From JALFST01 sp022779285 (lineage in GTDB: Bacteria; Bacillota; Clostridia; Tissierellales; Peptoniphilaceae), in NCBI GenBank assembly GCA_050313895.1, contig JBNPMI010000006.1: a stretch of DNA of 64,000 nucleotides; one strand, given 5' to 3'. Numbering within the stretch: the first letter of the stretch is position 1; the number at the start of each line of letters is the position of its first letter. Below the pieces are notes generated by a model. That model was given only the letters and a program-made list of their open reading frames with translations, was not told the origin of the DNA and searched no databases. Made by a program: the position numbers and the translations under genes. Positions 17,037 through 26,427 of this stretch are shown piece after piece.

Positions 17037-18100
17037 TTCTTCCTCTTTTCCAGATAAAACCGATATGCCGTCGGAACGGAAAAATCGCTCTGTAATTGCT
17101 CTTCTTGTACCCATGCCGTTTCCGTATACGCATCCGCTCGAACGCCGATCCACGAATCCGAAACCGCATCTGTCTCTGTAAGCTCAATCTCCAATCCACG
17201 CATATTCCATTCACATCCACTGAAAACTCTGTGATGTTTGCCCAAATCCTGTACTCGTCCATTTGCTATTTTATCTTGAATCTGCTGATCCAAATATGTC
17301 ATATCGGGAATATGATATGTTGGTAAAGACCACATCCCGCTAAGCAGCATTTTAGATGCGCGCTTCACTATCATGATTTGCCCATTCATGCGAATTTTAA
17401 GCACTAAAACATTTTCTTTCGGCCGTTCCTTTTTTGCATCGCGGACAGGAAGCTGATCCGCCGTCCCCATCCGAAGACTCACACACTCCTGTTGAAGAGG
17501 ACATGATTCGCATCGTGCAGGTCCGTTAGGAATGCAAACACCGGAACCCAGATCCATCAACGCCTGATTAAAATCCCCCGGCCGATCCTCGGGAATCCAC
17601 AACAAAAGGTGCTTTTCCAGTCTTTTTTTGACTTGAGTCTGATCGATGCTTTCCTTTTCATTGAGTAAACGAGCTGCTACTCGATAAGCATTGCCGTCAG
17701 GTGCAATTTCTTTTTTCCCAAATGCAATAGAGGCGATGGCTCCTGCTGTATATCTTCCGATTCCCGGCAATGCAGTCAATTCTTTCACTGATGAGGGAAT
17801 CTGTCCTGCATGCTCCTGGAGAATCCGACGCGCCGCTTTTTGTAAATTTCGTACTCGTGAATAATATCCGAGTCCCTGCCAAAGCATCAGCAGCTTCTCT
17901 TCCTCACACATTGATAACGCATAAATATCCGGAAGCTCCCGAATAAAACGGGAATAATAGGGCAAAGCCGCTTCCACTCTTGTCTGCTGCAGCATGATTT
18001 CCGATACCCATACGTGGTATGGAGTGGGATCCTCTCTCCATGGAAGATGTGTCCTGCGGTTTTGATCATACCATTTGAGTAATTTTGTAGTGATTTCCAT
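17033..18100 (-). CDS. mutY: A/G-specific adenine DNA glycosylase
   Basis: MutY removes adenine paired with 8-oxoguanine. The substrate-recognition motif LPWREDPTPYHVWVSEIMLQQT is at the N-terminus, and the helix-hairpin-helix LPGIGRYTAGAIAS is followed by the catalytic Asp region (EIAPDGNAYRV). The iron-sulfur cluster Cys pattern is CIPNGPARCESCPLQQEC. The C-terminal Nudix-like domain is about 225-355. I use the ATG at 18100, preceded by GGAGGAAAG; a GTG four codons earlier is the alternative. It is coupled to pepF by a 4-bp overlap. Confidence 0.95.
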   Translation of the reverse strand: MEITTKLLKWYDQNRRTHLPWREDPTPYHVWVSEIMLQQTRVEAALPYYSRFIRELPDIYALSMCEEEKLLMLWQGLGYYSRVRNLQKAARRILQEHAGQIPSSVKELTALPGIGRYTAGAIASIAFGKKEIAPDGNAYRVAARLLNEKESIDQTQVKKRLEKHLLLWIPEDRPGDFNQALMDLGSGVCIPNGPARCESCPLQQECVSLRMGTADQLPVRDAKKERPKENVLVLKIRMNGQIMIVKRASKMLLSGMWSLPTYHIPDMTYLDQQIQDKIANGRVQDLGKHHRVFSGCEWNMRGLEIELTETDAVSDSWIGVRADAYTETAWVQEEQLQSDFSVPTAYRFYLEKRKK

Positions 18101-18151
18101 TCTTTCCTCCACAATGAATGGAAATATTATATAGGAGATGACGGTTTCTGT

Positions 18152-19231
18152 TCAATGCAAATAAAGCGCCGCCTCGTGCCATGCCAGAATCCGCTCAAAT
18201 GTTTCTTTTTGATCAGTACTGTCGTTTTTGATTGCTTGCCATTTGCTTTCCTGCAATGAGCAGACTCTTTTCGAATCCATTATCGAGGCATCGGATTGAA
18301 GAAAAATCACAAAATCCTTTTTTTCCGAGTATAGGATGCCCATCTCCCTCAATGAGCATATTTTGGACCAGCGCAGCCTTCCCGACTCTCCGGAGACCAA
18401 GTATAAGCTTGGCATGGAGGTACCGAAGATCCTTGACCAATACCGATTTTCGTGCGCATGAATATCAAGAATCATTTCATCGAAGCACATTTGAAAAGCC
18501 TCAAAAATCCTCCGCCATTCCTCCGGTTCCAGAAAAAAATCACCGGGATCCCGAGAGCTTCGAAAAAAATAATATCCTTCCGCAGTGCGCTGTACACAGG
18601 CATTCGCTTTGTCAGCCAAATTGCCATGTCTGCTCTTTGCCGCTATGGCAAGATCTCGGAAGGTTGGACATGAAGGATTGTCGGAAGCCGTTGACATACC
18701 TTGCCTTTCGAAAATCTGTTCTTCATAGGGAAACGGATCCAATTCTAAAAGCAGGATTCTTTTTTGAGAATATTGCCAACAGATCGCCTTTGCAAGGTCT
18801 CTGGCGCATATCGATGCCCCCAGACCGCCTGTACAGGCGCTGATGCGAAAGATTTTTCCCCTTTGCTCAGAAAATACGCTCCCCTCTTGCGCCGGTAAAA
18901 ATCCCATCAAAACACGAATCATATCCGGAGCTGGAAGGTACCGATAAATGAAGCGTTCCGGATGCTCAAGCATTAACCTCCGATCCTGTACCAAGTACTT
19001 TATTTTTTTTGTGAGCCGGTTCCCGCATTCCGACAGCTCCGTTTTTTCCTCGGCTTCCAAGGAATTGTCATTCACAATCAGAATCAAGTCATATTGTTCG
19101 GGATTTTGATCATAAAAATCCTGAGAATTGATCTTTGAAATCAAAAGCTCACCGGGATTTTCTCTTCGAATCGCAGAAATCCACCGATTTGCATATTCCT
19201 GATCCTCAGCCTGTATTGCCACATGAAACAT
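18152..19231 (-). CDS. TadZ/CpaE-like pilus-localisation ATPase (degenerate P-loop)
   Basis: This 359-residue protein has a receiver-like N-terminus (about 1-115) and a MinD/ParA-fold domain. The deviant Walker A is ISACTGGLGAS at about 130-140: both lysines of KGGxGKT are replaced (T and A). This is characteristic of TadZ proteins, which localise the Tad pilus machine. ILLLELDPF is the A' motif and DEMILDIHA the Walker B region. It is about 9 kb from the Tad operon at 28-36.5 kb, which has no tadZ of its own. AAGGAGGTGG lies upstream of the ATG at 19231. The assignment is by fold and context. Confidence 0.7.
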   Translation of the reverse strand: MFHVAIQAEDQEYANRWISAIRRENPGELLISKINSQDFYDQNPEQYDLILIVNDNSLEAEEKTELSECGNRLTKKIKYLVQDRRLMLEHPERFIYRYLPAPDMIRVLMGFLPAQEGSVFSEQRGKIFRISACTGGLGASICARDLAKAICWQYSQKRILLLELDPFPYEEQIFERQGMSTASDNPSCPTFRDLAIAAKSRHGNLADKANACVQRTAEGYYFFRSSRDPGDFFLEPEEWRRIFEAFQMCFDEMILDIHAHENRYWSRIFGTSMPSLYLVSGESGRLRWSKICSLREMGILYSEKKDFVIFLQSDASIMDSKRVCSLQESKWQAIKNDSTDQKETFERILAWHEAALYLH

Positions 19232-19292
19232 AATCCACCTCCTTGCCATCAGGATAGCAAAGAGAATGTCTCAAGGAGTCCCGTTCTGATTG

Positions 19293-19320
19293 AAAAAAGC
19301 CGCAGGGCATCCTGCGGCTT
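19293..19320 (-). terminator. Terminator of the Nfn fusion gene
   Basis: A 10-bp stem AAGCCGCAGG/CCTGCGGCTT with a 4-nt loop is followed on the minus strand by a T run (A run at 19293-19298). It starts 8 bp after the fusion gene's stop. Confidence 0.9.
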
Positions 19321-19327
19321 GAGTATT

Positions 19328-21628
19328 TTATTCTCCCCTTGCGGCGCGTTTTTCTTTTAGATAAGCATCGATGCCCTTCGCCGCCTTGCGTCCGGCTCCC
19401 ATTGCGAGAATTACCGTCGCTGAGCCAGTCACTGCATCGCCCCCGGCGAATACGCCCTCGATATTTGTTGCTCCGGTTTCTTCATCGACAATAATTCCCT
19501 TGCGCTTCGTAAGGGCAAGCCCCTCTAAGCCTCGAGCGGCACGCGGGTTGGCATTGGTCCCCAAAGCCATGATCACGGTATCGCATGCCAAGGTAAATTC
19601 GGATCCCGGCACCGGAACCGGACTGCGGCGACCGGATTCGTCCGGTTCCCCAAGCTCCATCCGGATGCAGCGGATGGCGGATACCCATCCCTGATCATCA
19701 CCTAAAATTTCAACAGGATTCTCGAGAAGATTGAAGATGACGCCCTCTTCCTTTGCGTGCTCCACCTCTTCTTTTCTGGCGGGAAGCTCCTCTTCACTCC
19801 TGCGATAGACAATACGGCTCTCCGCACCGAGCCGAAGCGCTGTACGCGCAGCATCCATCGCCACATTGCCGCCTCCGACGGTAACCACTCGACTCCCCTT
19901 TTGAACCTTGGTGTCGAATGCTTCATCATAGGCATGCATCAAATTGTTGCGTGTCAGATATTCATTGGCGGACATAACACCGTTGAGGTTTTCTCCGGGG
20001 ATCCCCATAAAGCGAGGAAGTCCGGCTCCGCTGGCGATAAATACGGCATCGTATCCCTCCTCCTTCATCAGAGCCTCAATCGTTACGGACTGCCCGACAA
20101 AGACATCAGTTTCAATCATAACTCCTAATTTTTTTACATTTTCGACCTCATGCGCAACAACCTCATCCTTAGGCAGCCGGAACTCCGGGATGCCGTACTG
20201 TAAAACACCCCCTGCCTCGTGCAAGGACTCAAAAATGGTAACCTCATAGCCATATTTGGCAAGATCTGTTGCACATGCCAGTCCTGCCGGACCGGATCCG
20301 ATGATGGCCACCCTTTGTCCGTTTTTCTCCTCCATGCTTCCCCTTGGTGATACGCCATGCTCCCGTGCCCAATCTGCCGTGAAGCGTTCAAGCTTTCCGA
20401 TAGCAACCGCATCTCCCTTGATTCCGCGAACACATACCCCTTCACACTGTTCTTCCTGAGGACAGACACGCCCGCACACCGCAGGAAGGCTTGTTGATTC
20501 ACTGAGAATATCGTATGCCATCTGAAAATTACCGACCTTGATTTCGCGAATAAATCCCGGAATGTCAATGGCAACAGGACAGCCCGCCACACAGCGCGGA
20601 TTCTTGCAATCCAGACAGCGCGAAGCCTCTAATTGAGCCTCCTTCGGCGTATAACCTAAAGTGACCTCATTAAAATTGGAAGCTCTTTCCAGAGAGTTCT
20701 GCTCCGCAATCGGAACACGCTTTTTAACGTCAAATGCGGCAGCCTGATCCGCACATTGTCCATGATGAAGCGCTTCTCCCTCAATCTCACGGAGCTTTTC
20801 GCGGCCCTCTTTGGTACGGAACATTTTCTGTCTCGTCATGGCCTCCGCAAAGTTGATCTTGTGTCCGTCAAACTCGGGGCCGTCCACACATGCAAATTTA
20901 ACCTTTCCGTCCACGGTCACACGGCAGGCTCCGCACATGCCGGTTCCGTCCACCATAATCGGATTCATGGAAACGACTGTCGGGATGTTGAGCTTCTCCG
21001 GCGCCGTCAGCGCTGCAACAAACTTCATCATAATCATCGGTCCGATGACAACACAATGATCATACTTTTTCCCCTCTTTTTTCACGAGATCCTCAAGGCA
21101 CTTCGTGACCAGGCCGTTTCTGCCATAGGAGCCGTCATCCGTTGTCACATATAAATTGCCCGCAACGGCACGCATACGGTCTTCCCAAAAAATCAGATTC
21201 CCGCTTCTTGCACCCATTATCACATCCACGTCAATGCCATGTTCATGGAGCCATTTCACTTGAGGATAAACGGGAGCGGAGCCCAATCCGCCTCCGATGA
21301 AAACCATGCTCTTCTTTTTCAGCTCCTCTAAGGACATTTCACAAAGCTCAGACGGTTGTCCCAATGGACCGACAACATCCATAACCATATCGCCCTCTTC
21401 GTATTTCCCCAATTTTGCTGTGGAAGCACCGACAGTCTGCACCGCTACCGTGACGGTTTTACGGTCTCTGTCATAATCAGCGATTGTCAATGGAATGCGC
21501 TCCCCGACGCGATCCGTTTTTACAATGAGAAACTGCCCCGGCAAACAGGTTTGTGCTACACGTGGAGCCTCAAATTCCATGCTGAAGATATTTTCAGCCA
21601 GCTGTTCCTTTTTTATGATTTTAAACAT
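19328..21628 (-). CDS. Fused NfnA-NfnB (NADH-dependent ferredoxin:NADP oxidoreductase / SudBA-like)
   Basis: This 766-residue protein joins two enzymes usually encoded separately. Residues 1-285 are a ferredoxin-reductase-like FAD/NAD module (PGQFLIVKT, FIGGGLGSAPVYPQ) with 2Fe-2S cysteines in GTGMCGACRVT and KFACVDG. Residues 300-766 are a GltD-like module with two 4Fe-4S patterns (CLDCKNPRCVAGCP and CGRVCPQEEQCEGVCV), FAD motif IIGSGPAGLACA and NADPH motif VVTVGGGNVAMDAA. NfnAB bifurcates electrons between NADH, ferredoxin and NADPH; the same pair has been called sulfide dehydrogenase SudBA. The reaction is inferred from family. It is monocistronic with its own terminator; AAGGAG precedes the start. 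Confidence 0.88.
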   Translation of the reverse strand: MFKIIKKEQLAENIFSMEFEAPRVAQTCLPGQFLIVKTDRVGERIPLTIADYDRDRKTVTVAVQTVGASTAKLGKYEEGDMVMDVVGPLGQPSELCEMSLEELKKKSMVFIGGGLGSAPVYPQVKWLHEHGIDVDVIMGARSGNLIFWEDRMRAVAGNLYVTTDDGSYGRNGLVTKCLEDLVKKEGKKYDHCVVIGPMIMMKFVAALTAPEKLNIPTVVSMNPIMVDGTGMCGACRVTVDGKVKFACVDGPEFDGHKINFAEAMTRQKMFRTKEGREKLREIEGEALHHGQCADQAAAFDVKKRVPIAEQNSLERASNFNEVTLGYTPKEAQLEASRCLDCKNPRCVAGCPVAIDIPGFIREIKVGNFQMAYDILSESTSLPAVCGRVCPQEEQCEGVCVRGIKGDAVAIGKLERFTADWAREHGVSPRGSMEEKNGQRVAIIGSGPAGLACATDLAKYGYEVTIFESLHEAGGVLQYGIPEFRLPKDEVVAHEVENVKKLGVMIETDVFVGQSVTIEALMKEEGYDAVFIASGAGLPRFMGIPGENLNGVMSANEYLTRNNLMHAYDEAFDTKVQKGSRVVTVGGGNVAMDAARTALRLGAESRIVYRRSEEELPARKEEVEHAKEEGVIFNLLENPVEILGDDQGWVSAIRCIRMELGEPDESGRRSPVPVPGSEFTLACDTVIMALGTNANPRAARGLEGLALTKRKGIIVDEETGATNIEGVFAGGDAVTGSATVILAMGAGRKAAKGIDAYLKEKRAARGE

Positions 21629-21826
21629 ATTTTCTCCTTGCCATTCTTGATTCCATAAGCCGCTCTTTACACCATTTCTATGTATTATTTAATTATAATA
21701 CAAAAGTCACTGAGAGATATACTCATTGCACTTTATCCGGCATCTGCTGCTATTTTCATCTTTGATTTGTTGTAAAATAATACGCAGTGACTATTTTTGG
21801 CGAATGCCTTGACATAGGAGGAAAGC

Positions 21827-22789
21827 ATGCAACAAAAAAATATTACGCTATATCTTGCAGGCGGTTGTTTCTGGGGAATACAGGAATATTTCAATCGCAT
21901 CCCCGGAGTAACCTCCACGACAGTGGGATATGCCAACGGGAAAAGTCAAGATACGACCTATCAGCAGTTAGCTGTCACCGGTCATGCGGAAACATTGAAA
22001 ATACAATTTGACGGCAATCAGCTGTCACCGGAGGAGCTTTTGGATCATTTTTATCGAATCATCGATCCGACAGCGATCAATCATCAGGGCAACGATTACG
22101 GGACACAATATCGTACAGGTATCTTTTATCCCGAAGACGCGGAACAGGAGCTTGTCTTACGCATACAAAAAAGTCTTGAAAATCTGCAGCATCGGTATAG
22201 CGCTCCCATCGCCATTGAATTGGGTGTGCTGAAAAACTGGAAGGATGCGGAACGGTATCATCAGGATTATTTGAAAAAAAATCCCGGCGGATACTGTCAT
22301 GTAGACCTATCCCTGGCCGATCAGCCGCTGGATTCTCATTATGAAAATTATGTAAAGCCCGATGATTCTTACCTGCGTCAAACCCTGACGGCTGAGCAAT
22401 ACGATGTGACACAAAATGAAGGCACGGATGCCCCTCATATGCACCCGTATGATCAGCAATTTGAACCGGGTATCTATGTGGATATCGTCTCCGGTGAGCC
22501 TCTGTTCAGCTCTCGTGACAAATATGACGCCGGATGCGGGTGGCCTTCCTTCAGTAAAACAATTCAGCAGCGTGCTGTCGAATACCGAGAGGATCGCCGG
22601 ATTCCGTTTCGCACACGTACCGAGGTGCGCAGCCGGCATGCCGGCTCTCATTTAGGTCATGTATTTCAGGACGGTCCGGAGGATAAAGGCGGATTGCGCT
22701 TTTGTATCGACGGTTCCGCTCTCCGCTTCATTCCGCTTGCGGAAATGGAAAAGGAAGGATATGGAAGCTGGATCCCCTATGTGAAATAA
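21827..22789 (+). CDS. msrAB: Bifunctional methionine sulfoxide reductase MsrA-MsrB
   Basis: This 320-residue fusion repairs oxidised methionine. MsrA (about 1-160) has the catalytic Cys in AGGCFWGIQEYF. MsrB (about 180-320) has GEPLFSSRDKYDAGCGWPSF, SHLGHVF and the catalytic Cys in LRFCIDGSALRFIP. The zinc CxxC pairs of some MsrB proteins are absent. AGGAGG lies 5 bp upstream. It is convergent with smpB, with a long hairpin between them. Confidence 0.96.
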   Translation: MQQKNITLYLAGGCFWGIQEYFNRIPGVTSTTVGYANGKSQDTTYQQLAVTGHAETLKIQFDGNQLSPEELLDHFYRIIDPTAINHQGNDYGTQYRTGIFYPEDAEQELVLRIQKSLENLQHRYSAPIAIELGVLKNWKDAERYHQDYLKKNPGGYCHVDLSLADQPLDSHYENYVKPDDSYLRQTLTAEQYDVTQNEGTDAPHMHPYDQQFEPGIYVDIVSGEPLFSSRDKYDAGCGWPSFSKTIQQRAVEYREDRRIPFRTRTEVRSRHAGSHLGHVFQDGPEDKGGLRFCIDGSALRFIPLAEMEKEGYGSWIPYVK

Positions 22790-22802
22790 TCCCTCTGCAA
22801 AG

Positions 22803-22884
22803 AAAATAAAAATCCCCCTGAAAATGCTTCCGCTCTCCAAGGACGATGTGGTGCAGATTCCAAAAGATCCGAAGCTTCAGGGGG
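22803..22884 (-). terminator. Large hairpin terminator after smpB
   Basis: CCCCCTGAA and TTCAGGGGG, plus the inner pair GCTTC/GAAGC, form a stem with an unusually long top of about 40 nt. On the minus strand the right arm is followed by ATTTTTATTTT, so it terminates rnr-smpB transcription. The msrAB side lacks a clean T run. It starts 4 bp after the smpB stop. Confidence 0.7.
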
Positions 22885-22888
22885 AATG

Positions 22889-23350
22889 TTATTTCAAAGC
22901 ATTTCGAACAGCCCGGTCGATGTCTCTTTTTGCTTCCTTCTCCTTTAATGTCTGTCTCTTGTCGTACAATTTCTTTCCCTTGGCAAGCGCAATATCAATT
23001 TTGACAAGTCCGTTGCGAATATTCACGGAGAGAGGAATCACCGTATAGCCGTCACGCTGCACACCTTGATCCAGCTCACGAATCTCTTTTTTGTGCAGCA
23101 GCAGTCTGCGATCCCGAATCGGATCCACATTATAACGATTGCCCTGCTCATACGGGCTGATATGCAGCCCTTTAAGCCATGCTTCTCCGTTTCTCACCTC
23201 AATATACGATTCTCGAATCGATACCTTGCCCTGACGAATGCTCTTGACCTCCGTGCCGCGCAGCTCAACGCCGGCCTCTATAATTTTTTCCAGGAAGTAT
23301 TCGTGTTTGGCCTTTTTATTATTTGCGACTAATCGACTCTCCTGCTTCAT
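22889..23350 (-). CDS. smpB: SsrA-binding protein SmpB
   Basis: SmpB binds tmRNA for rescue of stalled ribosomes. It has 153 residues of usual length and sequence: NKKAKHEYFLEKIIEAGVEL near the start, SPYEQGNRYNVDP in the middle, and the basic tail KGKKLYDKRQTLKEKEAKRD that inserts into the empty mRNA channel. It overlaps the end of rnr by 32 bp, indicating coupling. ssrA was not seen in the window. Confidence 0.97.
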   Translation of the reverse strand: MKQESRLVANNKKAKHEYFLEKIIEAGVELRGTEVKSIRQGKVSIRESYIEVRNGEAWLKGLHISPYEQGNRYNVDPIRDRRLLLHKKEIRELDQGVQRDGYTVIPLSVNIRNGLVKIDIALAKGKKLYDKRQTLKEKEAKRDIDRAVRNALK

Positions 23351-25343
23351 ATTTTACTCCATTCACCTCTAATAGTCGGAAATCAATTTGGCGTAGGATC
23401 GGATTGGATGCCGCCACTTGAATTTTTACGCGATCACCATATCGGATTTCCCGATGATAGCGCTCTCCGATCACTCGAAATCTGTCCTCTTCATAGGAAT
23501 AATAATCATCGGTCATTTCTCGAAAAGGAATCAGACCCTCCACCGTATTTTCCAACATAACAAATATGCCGAAATGCGTCAATGAGCTCACAATTCCGTC
23601 TTGAACTTCGCCTATATATTTTCGCATATACTCCGCGCATTTCAAATCCTCAACATCTCTTTCGGCCTCCTCCGCCTGCTCCTCCGTATCGGAAATATGC
23701 CGACAATGTTCATTCAGCTCGGAAAGCCACCTCTCGTCCTCACGCTTTTTTCCCTGCAGCGCATTTTTCACGAGTCGATGTGCAATGAGATCCGAGTAGC
23801 GCCGAATGGGAGAGGTAAAATGCGTGTAATGTTCGGCGGCAATTCCAAAGTGTTCTTCCGGATGTGAGCTGTACACAGCTTTTTGAAGGCTTCTCAAAAC
23901 GAGACTGTTGAGAATCCCCTCCTGCGGAGTTCCCTCCGCCCTTTCCAGAATGTCGCGAAACACCTTGGAATCCGCTTCCTCCGAAACCGGATCATATCCG
24001 AAGGCGGATAATGCATGATTCAATCGATCCACTGCCTCTTTTTCCGGAGCTTCATGAATTCGATAGATAAACGGAATGCCCAACTCATGAAAATGGGTGC
24101 CCACTATGCGATTTGTCAGGATCATAAGCTCCTCGATGACTCGATTGGCGGTTCTTCGTTCTGCCCTGCCGACAGAAAGAACATTGCCGTCAGCGTCCAA
24201 GGAGATCTTTCTCTCAGGAAAGTCAAAATCCAATGCGCCACGCTTTTCGCTCAAAATCCGTAATTTATCATAAACCTCCTGGAATAAATCCAAATGCAAA
24301 TAAAGCTCCGCATCCCGGGAGAACTCCTGACCTTTTTCCATGTAATCCGATACATCGTCATAGATCAAGCGGTAATTTGAATGAATTACCGACGAATAAA
24401 AGGAATAGGAGATCACCTCCGCTCTTTCATCCAATAGCATCTCCGTCGTCATCGCCAGACGATCGGCATTCGGATTTAACGAGCATAAATCGTTGGATAG
24501 TTTTTCCGGCAGCATCGGAATGACGCGGTCCAACAGATAAACGGAATTTCCGCGGCTCAGCGCCTCCTGATCCATTGCGCTTCCTTCTTTTACATAATGG
24601 GAAACATCCGCGATATGAACATAAATGCGATATTGATTTCCTTCTTTTTCAATGGAAATGGCATCATCAAAATCCTTGGAATCCGCTCCGTCGATGGTAA
24701 CGGTAAAAAGATCTCGAAGGTCCCTTCTTGCTTCCAATTCATTCTCTGTAATACGATTCGGCAATTTATCTGCTTCTTGAATGACAGGCTCCGGAAATGT
24801 AGGCTGAAAATCATATGCACAAGCAATCGAGGTCACCGCAACGCCCGGCGCTTCCGCATTTCCCAGCACCTGAATCACCCGGCCCCTCGGCCCCCGATGG
24901 GGCTTATGGGGAAGCCTTTCCATGATCACCTTATCACCGTCCTTAGCGCTTAATGCACATGAGCGGGCAATGTAAAAATCCTCTCCATAATTTTTGGAAT
25001 CCGGATGTACGTAGCCTCCCGCTCCGTCTTCCAAATACAGTCCGATGATCGTATCCTTGCTTTGCTTGAGAATGCGGAGCACTTCTCCTTCCGCTTTCTT
25101 CCTTTGAGCGGGATCGGCTTTCTTTAAGATGCGAATCCTCACAAGATCGCCATGCAATGCGCCATGAACGTCCTCTCTTGGAATAAAGATTTCATCCGCC
25201 TCTTCCATGCTCGGCTGAACAAAAGCGAATCCCCTGCCGGATCCCCGAACAACCCCGGTGAGTTCATAAAATCTTCTTTTTCTCGCTTTTTGCTGACGTT
25301 TTTTTATTTTCTTTGTATTTTTCAAATTCTTCCTCCCGGGCAA
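23319..25343 (-). CDS. rnr: Ribonuclease R
   Basis: This is a 3'-5' processive exoribonuclease of the RNB family that acts with tmRNA-SmpB, which fits the gene order. Its 674 residues comprise a basic N-terminus, cold-shock-like domains, the RNB catalytic core with DGADSKDFDDAISIE (metal-binding Asp residues) and a C-terminal S1 domain (VQDGIVSSLTHFGIFVMLE). It is shorter than the 813-residue E. coli enzyme, as usual in Bacillota. It follows secG but a terminator lies between them. Confidence 0.95.
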   Translation of the reverse strand: MPGRKNLKNTKKIKKRQQKARKRRFYELTGVVRGSGRGFAFVQPSMEEADEIFIPREDVHGALHGDLVRIRILKKADPAQRKKAEGEVLRILKQSKDTIIGLYLEDGAGGYVHPDSKNYGEDFYIARSCALSAKDGDKVIMERLPHKPHRGPRGRVIQVLGNAEAPGVAVTSIACAYDFQPTFPEPVIQEADKLPNRITENELEARRDLRDLFTVTIDGADSKDFDDAISIEKEGNQYRIYVHIADVSHYVKEGSAMDQEALSRGNSVYLLDRVIPMLPEKLSNDLCSLNPNADRLAMTTEMLLDERAEVISYSFYSSVIHSNYRLIYDDVSDYMEKGQEFSRDAELYLHLDLFQEVYDKLRILSEKRGALDFDFPERKISLDADGNVLSVGRAERRTANRVIEELMILTNRIVGTHFHELGIPFIYRIHEAPEKEAVDRLNHALSAFGYDPVSEEADSKVFRDILERAEGTPQEGILNSLVLRSLQKAVYSSHPEEHFGIAAEHYTHFTSPIRRYSDLIAHRLVKNALQGKKREDERWLSELNEHCRHISDTEEQAEEAERDVEDLKCAEYMRKYIGEVQDGIVSSLTHFGIFVMLENTVEGLIPFREMTDDYYSYEEDRFRVIGERYHREIRYGDRVKIQVAASNPILRQIDFRLLEVNGVKYEAGESISRK

Positions 25344-25400
25344 ATCGCTAATGAGATCTCTGTTTCAGCTCTCCCAAAAGAAAATCACCATTCACACCAC

Positions 25401-25434
25401 AAAAAAAGGATGCCTCGTTTTCTTCGAGTCATCC
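25401..25434 (-). terminator. Terminator between secG and rnr
   Basis: The stem pairs GGATG with CATCC, continued by CTCG with CGAG. On the minus strand it is followed by seven T (A run at 25401-25407). It begins 26 bp after the secG stop. Confidence 0.85.
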
Positions 25435-25459
25435 TTCATTTCCATGCATCTCCTCTTCA

Positions 25460-25681
25460 TTATAGCGCGAGCAGCGCAATGAGACTTACGAGAAAAATCA
25501 CTGCAAAAATCACAGTAACCTTCTGTAAAAATTTGTCGCGAGACTGATGTACCGATTTGCCGAATGCATTGGACTCCTGTCCAAATGAAGCACCCGCTCT
25601 TGTTTTCGGCTCCATCATAAGAGTCGTCGCGATGATGATAATACTGGATATTACCAGAATGACGATAAATAACGTGTCCAA
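25460..25681 (-). CDS. secG: Preprotein translocase subunit SecG
   Basis: This 73-residue membrane protein of the SecYEG channel has two hydrophobic segments (about 3-22 and 51-72) linked by the SecG-like MMEPKTRAGASFGQESNAFG. I use the TTG at 25681 because AAGGAGTG lies at the right distance. The ATG-initiated frame starts 24 codons earlier with a non-homologous leader. secG upstream of rnr and smpB is a conserved Bacillota order. Confidence 0.9.
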   Translation of the reverse strand: MDTLFIVILVISSIIIIATTLMMEPKTRAGASFGQESNAFGKSVHQSRDKFLQKVTVIFAVIFLVSLIALLAL

Positions 25682-25745
25682 ATTCTCACACTCCTTATGC
25701 TTGTAATCAATAATATGGAAATTATAACAAACTGTGACCGAAGAA

Positions 25746-26417
25746 TCAATCAACGGTCACAAGATCTCGGATTCTTTCAAGCATTTTTTCGCCAATTCCC
25801 TTTACATTTTTCAGTTCATCCACCGATTGGAAGGCATGCTCGTTTCGATACCGAATGATTGCCTGCGCTTTCTGAGCGCCTATATACGGCAAAGCTTCCA
25901 GTTCTTTTGCATTCGCCTTATTCAAATTGATTTTCCCTGTAGAAGGTGCGCTGCCGTCTCCCGAATGGGAGGCGGGCGGCGCACCGGGAACAGTAACAGC
26001 ATCCTGTGATATGGCCGTATGGTCATTCTCCCGAGAACGAGGGATCACGATTTTCATTTCATCCTGAAGATACATCGCGAGATTGACCGCCGTAACGTCG
26101 GCATCATCCGTAAAACCGCCTGCGGCCTCTACGGCATCTCCGATCCGCTGACTTGGAAGCAGCGTGTACAATCCCGGATGGATAACCTCACCGGTAATAT
26201 AGATCACAGCCCGGCTCGGTTCGGATTCCGGTCTCGTATCGTTGTCCGGCAGCGATGCCCGGGCGGAGCCTTTCGCTCTCGAGGTTGTTTCCTCACGGCT
26301 TTCTATAAGAAGCTCCCGATCACTCTCTTCCCGGCTGTGGAACCATCTTGCAATGCCCACCGCAAGAAAGAGAATCATGACCAGGAATAAAAGAGTTTTT
26401 TCCCAACGCGGATTCAT
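25746..26417 (-). CDS. comEA: Competence protein ComEA-like, SLBB plus helix-hairpin-helix
   Basis: This 223-residue membrane-anchored DNA receptor has a TM segment (about 8-25), then an SLBB domain (VIYITGEVIHPGLY to MKIVIP, about 90-150). A C-terminal double helix-hairpin-helix domain follows, with INLNKANAKELEALPYIGAQ and ELKNVKGIGEKMLERI. ComEA binds incoming DNA outside the membrane during transformation; comEC is not in the window. The ATG at 26417 has AGGAGG upstream. It follows rsfS by 10 bp in the nadD-yqeK-rsfS-comEA operon. Confidence 0.93.
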   Translation of the reverse strand: MNPRWEKTLLFLVMILFLAVGIARWFHSREESDRELLIESREETTSRAKGSARASLPDNDTRPESEPSRAVIYITGEVIHPGLYTLLPSQRIGDAVEAAGGFTDDADVTAVNLAMYLQDEMKIVIPRSRENDHTAISQDAVTVPGAPPASHSGDGSAPSTGKINLNKANAKELEALPYIGAQKAQAIIRYRNEHAFQSVDELKNVKGIGEKMLERIRDLVTVD

Positions 26418-26427
26418 GGTCCTCCTC

